In this document: positions 55,804 to 64,000 of the stretch, piece by piece
Layout: each line of letters starts with the position of its first letter
Numbering within the stretch: position 1 is the stretch's first letter
Assembly: GCA_963698255.1 (NCBI GenBank)
Contig: CAVOQD010000008.1
Coordinates: 186,001 to 250,000 of the forward strand
Direction of reading: 5' to 3'
From: JAWKOK01 sp963698255
GTDB taxonomy: Bacteria > Chloroflexota > Anaerolineae > Caldilineales > Caldilineaceae
DNA: 64,000 bases
Notes under the pieces: model-generated
What the model was told of the DNA's origin: nothing
The model's input: the letters and a program-made list of their open reading frames with translations, nothing else
Databases searched by the model: none
Position numbers and translations under genes: made by a program

Positions 55804-56633
55804 CCCTCCGAACCTCTCCCCCATAGACATCCGGTCGCCGATGCTTGAGGTTGGGCAAGCCGGCGCGGATCTTGTCCTGGGCGGCGTAGTCGATGTCGGC
55901 GATCACCACGCACTCGCGTTCCGGCGTGCGGGCCAGCACCGTGCCCCAGGGATCCACGATCATGGTATTGCCGTAGCAGGTCTTGTTGCCGGCATGGACG
56001 CCGATCTGCCGCGGGCGAGACCATGTAGACCTGGTTCTCGATGGCCCGCGCCCGGATCAGCGCTTCCCAGTGATCCTTGCCCGTATAGAGTGTGAAGGCC
56101 GACGGCTGGAAGATGACGCGCGAGCCGGCCAGCGTCAAGGCTCGATAGACTTCGGGAAAGCGGATGTCGTAACAGATGGTCAGGCCGAACTGGCCATGCT
56201 CGCTCTCGAAGGCCACCATTTCCGTGCCGGCCTCGTAGCGTGACGATTCGTTGTCCGACACTGTGCCCGTGATGTCGATGTCGAAGAGATGGATCTTGCG
56301 ATAGGTGGCGATCAATTCGCCTGCCGGGTCGTAGACCAGCGTGATGTTCCAGGCCTTGTCGCTGTCCGGCGTCTGCACCGGAATGCTGCCGCCGTGAAGG
56401 GTGATGCCATGTTGCTGCGCCTTGCGCCGCAAAAACCGGCTGGTGGGTCCATCCATCGACTCACGTCCGTTGCGGATCTCATCGGTTGTGCCGTAGATAT
56501 TGAACATCTCCGGCAGCGCCACCACGTCCGCTCCCTGGGCAGCCGCTTCGTCGATCAGACGCTCGGCCGTGGCCAGATTGGCTTCCTTGTTCCCCTGCGA
56601 ATTCATCTGAACCGCACCAATACGAAATGTCAT
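55799..56633 (-). CDS. Nitrilase-superfamily carbon-nitrogen hydrolase (omega-amidase-like), frameshifted
   Basis: About 277 aa. Catalytic triad Glu (ALPEMFN), Lys (YRKIHLFDID) and Cys (LTICYDIRFPEVYR) all present. A +1 shift near 56013 (extra base in CGCGGCAGATC) hides the last 70 residues, which read PWGTVLART and end GGEVRRD at 55799. The Nit2/YafV-like group hydrolyses alpha-keto acid amides or related compounds. ATG 56633 follows GAGGAG. Confidence 0.83.
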
Positions 56634-56646
56634 TACGAACTCCTCT

Positions 56647-57252
56647 TCAATCCTCATCGCCTTCAATCACACGCAACAACGCCTGCACCAGCGCTCGATG
56701 TTCTGCCTGATGCATGCGTCTTTCCAGCGTCTCCAGCGCGTCGCTGGGATAGATGGGCACGGTGACGCGCTCCAGCACCGGTCCGGCGTCGACCTGCTCG
56801 TCGGGCACCAGATGCACCATGAGTCCGGTCTCCTTGATCTCGCCCTTCTGATAGGCCTCGTAGGCGCGTTCGATGGCATGTGTGCCGGGGAACTTGCCGG
56901 GCAGGGCCGGGTGCAGATTGATGACCCGGTAGGAAAAACGGTCCAGGAAATCCGCACTGAGGATGAGCATCCACCCGGCCAGCACGACCCAATCCGGCCT
57001 GTATTCTCTAACAATCTGAGCGAGATCGGCGTCATACTCGTGCCGGCTGCGACCGGCCTCTGTATAGGGCTTGAGCGCATGCACGTGTGTCGGGATGCCC
57101 GCCTTCTCGGCCCGTTGCAGACCATAGGCGTCTTGGCGACTGGAGACCACGACCACGATCTCCGCCGGCAATACGCGATAGCGGATGGCATCGATCAGGG
57201 CCTGCAAATTCGAACCATTGCCCGATATGAGCACGGCGATCTTGGCTGTCAT
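56647..57252 (-). CDS. purN: Phosphoribosylglycinamide formyltransferase PurN
   Basis: Third step of purine synthesis: 10-formyl-THF dependent formylation of GAR. 201 aa, intact. ISGNGSNLQALI (9-20) binds the phosphate; catalytic Asn112 and His114 in INLHPALPGKFPG; Asp155 in DEQVDAGP. The metal-loop LPGKFPG is a slight variant of the usual LLPxFxG. purM lies upstream on the same strand, separated by a family A repeat. Confidence 0.9.
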   Translation of the reverse strand: MTAKIAVLISGNGSNLQALIDAIRYRVLPAEIVVVVSSRQDAYGLQRAEKAGIPTHVHALKPYTEAGRSRHEYDADLAQIVREYRPDWVVLAGWMLILSADFLDRFSYRVINLHPALPGKFPGTHAIERAYEAYQKGEIKETGLMVHLVPDEQVDAGPVLERVTVPIYPSDALETLERRMHQAEHRALVQALLRVIEGDED

Positions 57253-57265
57253 GCAAAATTCCTTC

Positions 57266-57414
57266 CTAGCAGTCTGTCAGAGTGGGCATGAAATACGACC
57301 GCGAATGCGGCGGATTAGGCGGAATTTGCCTGATTTTTCAGATATTATCGGCATTTATCAGCCAAATCCGCCAAATCCGCGGTCTATCGGACTTCTCTCT
57401 GACAACATGCTGGA
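57266..57414. mobile_element. MITE-like palindromic element, family A (copy 4)
   Basis: Left end CTAGCAGTCTGTCAGAGTG, right end CTCTCTGACAACATGCTGG; interior arms GACCGCGAATGCGGCGGATT and AATCCGCCAAATCCGCGGTC. Inserted between purM and purN, which are normally adjacent. Confidence 0.75.
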
Positions 57415-57428
57415 CATATGATTTCGCC

Positions 57429-58455
57429 TTACAGGGTGAGCTTAACTTGCGGGTCCTGATCATCTCGCTGCCCAATCTGACCGATGATGACGGCCTCCGG
57501 CACAGCGGACGCCAACTTCTCGCCATCTTCTACTGCTACAATGCCGACCATGCCAATGCCCATGTTGAAGACCCGATACGCCTCCCGTTGATCCACATCG
57601 CCCCATTCGAGCAAGGTCTGGAAGATCCGCGGCGTGGGCCAACTGGCGGCATCGATTTCGGCGGTCAGATGCGCCGGCAGGACGCGTGGAATGTTGTCCA
57701 CGAAGCCGCCGCCGGTGATATGGGCCAGCCCTTTGATGTTGACGCCGGCCTCGATCATCCGCTCGACCTCTGCGACATAGCAGCGATGGGGCGCCAGCAG
57801 CGCATCGGCCAGCGTCTGCCCGTCGGTCAGTGTCTGGTCCAGGCTGCGGCCGGCAATGACGCTGCGGATCAGCGAGTAGCCGTTGGTATGCGGCCCGGAA
57901 CTGGGCAGTTCGAAGATCAGGTCGCCGGCGCGGCATCTTATCCTGCTGCGGCCAGAGCGCATTGCGTTCCACCAGGCCGACCACTGTGCCGGCCAGATCG
58001 AACGAACCCTCGGTGTAGACGCCCGGCATCTCAGCCGTCTCGCCGCCGAGTAGGGCGCAGCCTGCGGCCAGGCAGGCTTCGGCCACCCCGGTCACCACCG
58101 CGGCCACGGCCTCGGGCACCAGCTTGCTGGTGGCGATGTAGTCGAGGAAAAAGAGCGGGCGCGCATTCTGGACCAGTATGTCATTGACGCAGTGGTTGAC
58201 GATATCGTGGCCAATGCCTTGCCAACGGCCCAGCTCGGCCGCCAGCTTGGCCTTGGTGCCCACGCCGTCGGTCGAGGCCACCAGGACCGGCTGAGGCGGC
58301 AGGTTTTCCAGCGCGAAGAGGCCGCCGAAACTGCCCACGTCGGCCAGCACGCTTGGGGTGTGGGTGGCGCGCACGGCGTTCTTCATCATGTCGACGGCGC
58401 TCTGTGCGGCGTCGATATCGACGCCGGCCTGCTTGTAGGAATTTGGTGCGGACAT
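57429..58455 (-). CDS. purM: Phosphoribosylformylglycinamidine cyclo-ligase PurM, frameshifted
   Basis: Fifth step of purine synthesis, ATP-dependent AIR synthesis. About 342 aa. YKQAGVDIDA, ASTDGVGTKAKLA, HCVNDILVQNARPLFFLDYI, LLGGETAEMPG and GPHTNGYSLIR and HITGGGFVDNIPR are all typical. One extra base near 57937 (GATGCCGCGCC) splits it. ATG 58455 was chosen for family length. Essential gene, so the shift is probably an error. Confidence 0.88.
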
Positions 58456-58707
58456 GGGATTCTCATTGGCTAAGATCATGGATAGACGGTGCTCAATCAG
58501 GGCGTTTCCCATTGTAGATCATTATCACAGAGCTACCAATCCTCGAAGACCAGAACAATTTCTTGAGCGTGAACGTTTTTAAGACAACAGACGAGTCACC
58601 TGCGTTGATCTGCGGTTATTTTTGTTCTTGAGTTGTGGGTTTGATCGCCGATCCGGTCGCGGATAGACACTCTGAAAATCCTCGAACAGCGCAAAGGAGC
58701 GAAAGCC

Positions 58708-60320
58708 ATGTCTTATTTGGAGCTGATCCGTGAGATCGGAACAGACGCGGAGAAGTTGGAAACCTCCTATCGGACTGTGGTAGCAGAGGGTGACGAGCAA
58801 GCCTTTGTCGCCGCCATCGACGGCGCCTACACCGACGATCCGGAGAACCTGCTCTACGCCGCCTGGCACTACCGGCTGGCCTATGCCCTGGCCGACCGGC
58901 TGGACGAGTGGCGCATCGATTGGGCGTGGGCCGTTCCGCTGGCGATTGTCAACGGTCTGCTGCTCTGGTGGTTGTCGGACGATGCTCAGTTTAGCGTGCA
59001 GATCATGGGGGTCGGCAACGAGCAGAGTTACAATTCGATTCCCCACGTGCTGTTGCTCTGGGCGCCTTTCAGCGCTGGCCGCGGTCCTGACCTACTTGGC
59101 TGTGGCAGGCCGGCGTCGATGGGCGATTCTGGCCGGTGTTGTCGGCGTCCTGGCGCTGCTCTCGGCCTACGTGCTCCTCTTCTTTTCGCAGACTGGCCCG
59201 ACTATCTTTCAGGAACAGTACCTGATGTTGATGGCCCTTCACCTGCCCTTGGCTGCATGGGCGGCAGTCGGAGCCTATCTGCTCTTCGGCCTGTCCGACG
59301 CCCAGAATCGTTTTGCCTTCCTCGCCAAGTCGTTGGAGGTCGGCGTGCTGGCCGGTCTCTTTGTCATCGCCGGCGCTGTCTTCATCTCGGTTTCCGTGGC
59401 GCTTTTCGATGCATTGGGCGTGCAGATATCGAACTTGGCCATGCGGCTGCTGGTTGCCGGCGGCGGCGGCCTGATTCCGGTCCTGGCAACGGCCATCACC
59501 TACAATCCCGGTGTTGACCACCCTATCGGCCAATCCTTTGGCTCCGGTCTGAGCCGGCTGATTGCGCTGCTGATGCACGTGATGCTGCCGCTGACACTGA
59601 TCCTGCTGGTGGTCTATCTCGCCTTCATCTCCATGAATTTTCGGGCGCCCTTCGAGAATCGCGTGGTACTGATCGCCTACAACGCCATGCTCTTCGGCGT
59701 GATGGCGCTTCTGCTGGGCGCGACGCCGGTGCGAAATCAAGACGCAGCCGGCACTGCCGGCGTTTGGCTGCGACGTGGCATTATCGCGCTGGCCTTTGTG
59801 GCGCTGCTTGTCAGCCTCTGCGCACTCTCGGCCATCCTCTACCGCGCCTGGCAGGATCGCCTGACGCCCAACCGCCTGACCTTCATCGGCTGGAATGTCG
59901 TCAATCTCGCCATTCTGCTGTTGATTCTGTGGAAGCAGTTCACGAAGCGGGGGAAGCACTGGCTGACCGCCGTGCACAGCGCGTTTGCCGCAGGCGCGCT
60001 GCTCTACACCGGCTGGACATTGGTTGTGATCCTGGCGATCCCATGGCTCTTCGGCATCAGCCAGGGCAATGTGGCCGATCTGCCTTCGTCTGTGCAGTAT
60101 CGTCTACGAGCGCAGCGATCCCATCTGAAAAATGTCCCACCAGTCCGCACATCTATCTGCTGGACGACGGCGAAAAGCGCTGGGTTCAGGACATCCCCCA
60201 ACCTTCGAGGCCGAAGGCTTCGTCTGGGGCGACGTGGCCCTGATCCAGTGTGACGACCTCCCGCCGGATCTCCACGGTCCGCCCATCCCGCCCGACGCCG
60301 GCGAGCCGCCTCAGCCGTAA
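58708..60320 (+). CDS. Polytopic membrane protein with cytosolic tail (frameshifted)
   Basis: About 535 aa. A soluble N-terminus (1-60, SYLELIREIGTDAEKL), then about 12 TM helices (IVNGLLLWWLSD; AILAGVVGVLALLSAYVLLF; LFVIAGAVFISVSVALFDAL; LIALLMHVMLPLTLILLVVY), and a Pro-rich C-terminus PPDLHGPPIPPDAGEPPQP. Shifts near 59077, 60100 and 60200. No domain family recognised; the layout resembles DUF4153-type proteins but without certainty. Confidence 0.6.
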
Positions 60321-60321
60321 G

Positions 60322-61778
60322 CTATCTGGCGCTATCCACAAAAGCCGCCAGATCATCCTTGATCTGGGCCAGTGACGGCTGGTGGACGTACATCATATGG
60401 CCGGCTTCGTAGTAGGCCATGGTGATGTTGGCAAACTCGGCTCAATGCCCAGGTGGTTGAAGGTGTATCGGTGGCAAAGTAGGGGGTTGCCAGGTCGTAG
60501 TAGCCGTTGGCCACAAAGATTTTGAGGAAGGGATTCTTGGTCATCGCTTGCAAGGTCTCGGCCACGTTGAGGTACTGGTTCTGGTGCTTGCTGTAGTCCC
60601 AATTCTGGGAGACGGTGAGATGATCTCGTAGGGCAGGTCGCTCTCGAAGCGCAGTTCCCTGCGCACGTAATCGTTGAGGGTGGCGGTGTAGGCCCCGGCG
60701 ATGGCCGAGTGGCCGGATCGTCGTCTGGGTACGTTTCGCGGCTGCGTCGCGGTCCATGCCCTGGAAGCGGCTGTCGAGCCGGCCCACGGTGCGACCTGGT
60801 CGCGCAGCAACTCCTTGGTGAAGCGGAGGATGTCGATGCGCAGATCGGATCGCTCGACAAGGTATCGGCGACAGACCGGTGAATCGGGCGAGCTTTCGGA
60901 CGATGAGCCGGCAGCTCGGTCTTCGGCCGACGCCGATCCCCTCAGCCAACGCCAAGATCGTATTCGTCCAGCGCGAACTCCTTCAGCCGCGCGCACCGCT
61001 GCATCCCGGTCGCCCTGCAGGTCGTCGTCCAGCCGGTGGTGGTACCAGGCGGTGGCGGCGTAGGTGGGCAGGAACAGCATGTGCGGCAGATCGTTGCCGG
61101 TGGTGAAGCGGGCGGTCTGAAAGTTCAGGATCGAGAGATCAACATCAGCCCGTTGAGGTACATGCCGTATGCGGTCCTGGAGGTAGCCGGACAGCCCCGG
61201 CTGCGCGCGTGTCGTGCCATAGGCTCTCACCGATATGAATTTGGGCGAGGACCAGCGCTTGTAGCGCGTGGTGATACAGGCGGATGAACTCACCGACGAC
61301 TGGATGTCCGCTCGTAGCCGTGGAACTGCTCGGCCTCTTCGCCCGGCAGCCGGACGGCTTAGCCGGTGCTGACCGGGTCGATGAAGACCAGATCGGTAGC
61401 GGTCCAGGAGCGTGAACTCGTTGTCGACCAGGCGGTAGGGCGGCGGGACGGGTTCCCTACGTCGTCCGACTCGACGCGTACGCGGCCCCGCAACCCCAGA
61501 TGCAGCCAGACCGAGGACGATCCCGGCCCGCCGTTGAACGAAAAGGTGAGCGGGCGCTCGTCGGGTCGGGCCGCATGTCGTGGCGCAGGTAGGCGACGTA
61601 AAAGATCGACGCCTTGGGCTCGCCCCCTTCATCCTTGAGGACGATGGTGCCGACCATCGCCGTGTAGGGATCTCCACGCCGTCGATGGTGAGGGTCTGGT
61701 CGGTTTCGCTGCTCTCTTCGACCAGCTCTTCACGCGAAATTTTTTGGCTGCCGTGGCTTTCTCTTCTTCGCTTTGCAT
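60322..61778 (-). CDS. S10-family serine carboxypeptidase-like protein, heavily frameshifted
   Basis: About 485 aa. Fragments in order: start KATAAKKF and an IVLKDEGGEPKASIFYVAYL stretch, NGGPGSS oxyanion motif (other frame), the serine elbow near RAYGTTRA (GxSxGG-like region, frame broken), LSGYLQDRI, then ANGYYDLATPYFATD (catalytic Asp) and AYYEAGHMMYVHQPSLAQIK (catalytic His). At least six shifts. The C-terminal FVDSAR is at 60322. Putative substrate: peptides with free C-terminus. Confidence 0.7.
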
Positions 61779-61849
61779 GCGCATTTCTTGCTTTGGACAG
61801 TCAGAAAAAGTTTCGTTCCCGTTCCCTTCCGTGTACACGTTAGCGCACT

Positions 61850-62130
61850 GGTTCAATAACGACAAATGACTATATCTGAACACCGATAGCCGCAGTTGAT
61901 TTTGTGATTCACCAGGATCTCAAGGGGGTGAAACGCCGGGAATGCCAAGTTCCAGCTTAGCCAATGCTCTCAGCCGAGCCGGAACGCAGCGTTCCCAGCA
62001 GGATCTTGCCGATCCGTTGCCAACTCCTTAGCGCCCTAAAAGCCGAAAGAAACGGCGGATGGCCGCAGATAAATGCAGATTAGGTGAAGGTCATCTGCGT
62101 TTATCTGGGTACATCCGTGGCCAGGAGTTT
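61850..62130. other. Intergenic interval with repeats
   Basis: No CDS. 61905-62010 contains a GGAATGCCAAGTTCC word and a GGAACGC-A-GCGTTCC hairpin; 62040-62130 has a GCCGCAGATAAATGCAGATT palindrome-like stretch related to the cacagatt repeats. Confidence 0.5.
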
Positions 62131-62742
62131 TTATCCTTCCTGCCCTGCGGCTATCCAGCAGGCCACCTGCACGACGCGGGCCAGGGCGTGGGGCGGCGGC
62201 TTTGGCCGAGTCGGGGATGTCGCTGTCGGCCACGGAATTGGCGCTCACACCGTAGGGATTGCCGCCATTGGCAAAGACGGCGTCATCGGTGTAGCCAGGC
62301 GGCACGATGATGCATCCCCAGTGATAGAAAGTGGTTTGCAGTGCCAGTAGGGCAACTTCCTGACCGCCATGCTCGTTCTGCGCGCTGGTGAAGGCAGCCG
62401 CGACCTTGTTGGCCAGTTTGCCTTGGAACCAGTCTGCCGGTCGTGTCGATGAACTGCTTCATCTGTGCGGCCATGTTGCCGAAGCGGGTCGGCGTACCTA
62501 GAATGACTGCATCGGCCCACTCCAGATCACTCAGCGAGACGACCGGCACATCGGCCATGGCTGTCACGTTGGCGCGCCAGAGCGGATCGGAGTCGATGGC
62601 TGCGTCAGGGGCCAGTTCTTGAACCTGGCGCAGTTTTACCCGGCCCCCGGCCAGCTTCGCCGCCTTCGGCGACGGCTTTGGCGACTTTGAAGTTCGTCCC
62701 GGTCGAGCTGTAGAAGATAACAGCAAGTTTGACGTTTGACAT
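62131..62742 (-). CDS. wrbA: WrbA-like NAD(P)H:quinone oxidoreductase, frameshifted
   Basis: Flavodoxin-like FMN enzyme that reduces quinones by two electrons. About 200 aa. MSNVKLAVIFYSSTGTNFKVA (FMN phosphate loop), ILGTPTRFGNMAAQMKQFID, TTFYHWGCIIVPPGYTD and the WrbA-type end. Shifts near 62650, 62425 and 62190. ATG 62742 has AAGGAGC upstream. The MarR gene lies upstream on the same strand; MarR regulators of this kind often sense quinones. Confidence 0.82.
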
Positions 62743-62819
62743 TTGATGCTCCTTGGAAATTTGGTTTTGTGATCGATGGATAAGGGTCGTTCCAGCATTG
62801 CATGGTGAAACAGCAGCGG

Positions 62820-63040
62820 TAGGTCGTCTTGCTGCCACGCCAACAAACAGGATGGAAATTACGAAGGCGATACCGGCCATCACAGCGAAGGGAGTGGCCA
62901 ACTGATAGGCCCCACACCAATGGTATAGATAAAAACAGCCAAATTGCGAGCTATTCGGACAAAAAACGCCAATTTGATTCACATCTACATACTGGGTCAG
63001 TCCGGCAGCGTCGCACCTGGACGTGCTCACTTCGCATACA
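62820..63040 (-). pseudogene. Hydrophobic ORF remnant, possibly transporter C-terminus
   Basis: A minus-strand stretch WCGAYQLATPFAVMAGIAFV followed by VISILFVGVAARR looks like the last two TM helices of an MFS-type transporter. No start and no upstream domains remain. Low certainty. Confidence 0.3.
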
Positions 63041-63044
63041 ATTG

Positions 63045-63490
63045 TCAGGCGCAGTCGCCCAGGCCTAGCTTGCGGCAGAGCCGACTCAATTCCACCAGTT
63101 CGTCCGGCGATAGATAACTCATCTCCTCTGTGATGCCGCGGCATGCCGGCAGGATCTCTTGAATTATGGTCCGGCCTTGGTCGGTTAGGTGAAAAATACG
63201 GCGTCGATCTTCCAGACTGCGTTTTCTCCGCGGACCAACTTTTGTGCTTCCAGCTTGTTGACCACTGCGACTACGTTGCTTTTGCCGATTAGTAGTTCCC
63301 GCCGATTCGTTCTGATAGACCGGACCCAGACGGCAGATCATCTCCATGGCACCGAACTGGGTGGTGCCGATCTCGGCGGTCGTCTCGTGTCTGTCGATAC
63401 GCTCCAGATGACATTGGTTGCGCGCAGCAGTTTGATAAAGGCGTCAAGCGCCCGGATCTCTTCAACCTTGCCGTCATAATGTGTTGGCAC
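63045..63490 (-). CDS. MarR family transcriptional regulator, frameshifted
   Basis: About 148 aa. PTHYDGKVEEIRALDAFIKLLRATN opens; EIGTTQFGAMEMICRLGP is the DNA-binding entry; GKSNVVAVVNKLE the recognition helix; EDRRRIFHLTDQGR the wing with conserved DRR...T.G. Shifts near 63390 and 63290. GTG 63490 follows AGGAC. Likely controls the quinone oxidoreductase gene 300 bp downstream. Confidence 0.78.
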
Positions 63491-63626
63491 AAGATTTGTC
63501 CTGAGTTGAACAGTTCAATTGTGAATGAATTGTATCGCTGGCAGATATATGTGTCAAATCTCGGATTGTCATTTTCGCCAGAGTTCACTCCAATCTCTTC
63601 TGCTACACGTGTTTCGCACGGTCTGA

Positions 63627-63655
63627 TTGACATCACTCGTAATTTGTAATATATT
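63627..63655 (+). promoter_or_regulatory. Sigma-70 promoter of the GntR gene
   Basis: TTGACA (63627-63632), 17-bp spacer, TATATT (63650-63655), about 77 bp before ATG 63732 in an AT-rich divergent region. Confidence 0.7.
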
Positions 63656-63731
63656 TCAGATGTATTAGTTCTGATATGATCGTATTCTGTGAACGATTCT
63701 TCTGCGTCAGAGGTTGATTGATAATTCAACT

Positions 63732-64000
63732 ATGATAACGTCAAACCCGATCCCCAGAGAGAGCCTATCGGATCAGGCCTACGAGATCCTCGAAGAGATG
63801 ATCGTGACCCTGCAACTGCCGCCGGGTCAGATCCTGACCGAGACCACGTTGAGTGAACTCATTGGCATTGGCCGCACGCCTATGCGCGGCACTGAAACGG
63901 CTGGAACGGGCGGCTGATCGTCTCGATCCCACGCCTGCTGGGGATCATGGCCACGGAACTCAACATCGCTAATCAGATATTGATCCTGGAGACACGGCGC
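63732..64000 (+). CDS. GntR family regulator (FadR-type), N-terminal part
   Basis: Runs off the window. LSDQAYEILEEMIVTLQLPPGQ and LTETTLSELIGIGRTPMR are the GntR winged-helix signature; a shift near 63886 moves the following ALKRLERAG into another frame. The ligand domain is outside. ATG 63732 was preferred to 63714 because it fits the normal N-terminus. Confidence 0.85.

Noticed and set aside
62605..63144. 179-codon minus-strand frame containing the WrbA start
   Set aside because: The WrbA start at 62742 has its own ribosome site; the upstream part is a remnant plus repeat sequence.

Overview
The window looks like a moderately GC-rich bacterial chromosome segment, most likely from an uncultured Chloroflexota (Anaerolineae/Caldilineae-like) member. 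This assignment is an inference from gene content and style: spermidine-type ABC importer, enolase/MocA sugar-acid genes, bactofilin, a secreted protein with a Thr-Pro linker ending in a YLPLL-type tail, IS701/ISAzo13 relatives, and intergenic spaces filled with long palindromic repeats. No rRNA, tRNA or CRISPR array was seen.

Layout. 1-5.6 kb: rdgB (cut by the window edge), prs, bactofilin, tpx, plsY, a DinB-like gene and a galactonate-dehydratase-like enolase enzyme. 5.5-9.4 kb (minus): kinase-like phosphotransferase, truncated PIG-L deacetylase, sugar-phosphate isomerase/epimerase and MocA-type oxidoreductase. 10.3-11.4 kb: secreted AA10 lytic polysaccharide monooxygenase with CBM2. 11.9-14.4 kb: small DUF2283/DUF5615 genes, then TetR plus an HXXEE membrane protein. 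14.8-20 kb (minus): a glycyl radical enzyme without a visible activase, a Dabb protein, DUF4386 and DUF1254 proteins. 21-25.3 kb (minus): a decayed type I restriction locus (hsdM fused to a headless hsdR, no hsdS). 25.6-29.7 kb: complete polyamine-type ABC importer. 29.8-34.7 kb: two GNATs, a TPR/TolB-like regulator, an amidinotransferase and a membrane protein.

34.8-39.8 kb is the most coherent system: JAMM peptidase, a structured leader with promoter and terminator, a ThiS/MoaD-like sulfur carrier ending GGR, an E1-like enzyme with N-terminal rhodanese, a cysteine-synthase-like PLP enzyme, DUF4395 and a thioredoxin-fold protein. Together they resemble a protein-thiocarboxylate route to cysteine (CysO/CysM/Mec type). 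40.3-45.9 kb: aldolase, PfkB kinase, ManA-like isomerase, GT8, HAD phosphatase and epimerase, mostly overlapping and so probably one sugar operon. 46-47.4 kb: DinB and RNase Z. 47.5-53.7 kb: a nested insertion-sequence island (IS701 type; truncated ISAzo13 type; an IS1380-like element inside an unclassified DDE element). 53.8-64 kb: PD-(D/E)XK-like protein, M20 peptidase, nitrilase, purN, purM, membrane protein, S10 carboxypeptidase, wrbA, MarR and a partial GntR.

Two window-wide properties matter. First, many otherwise normal genes, including purM, rdgB and RNase Z, carry single-base frameshifts, mostly +1; these look like sequence errors rather than decay, so such genes are given as one CDS with the shift noted. 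Second, intergenic gaps, including gaps inside operons, hold at least five families of 40-170 bp palindromic repeats. One family shows 4-bp target duplications and one copy is inserted inside another family, so these are MITE-like mobile elements.
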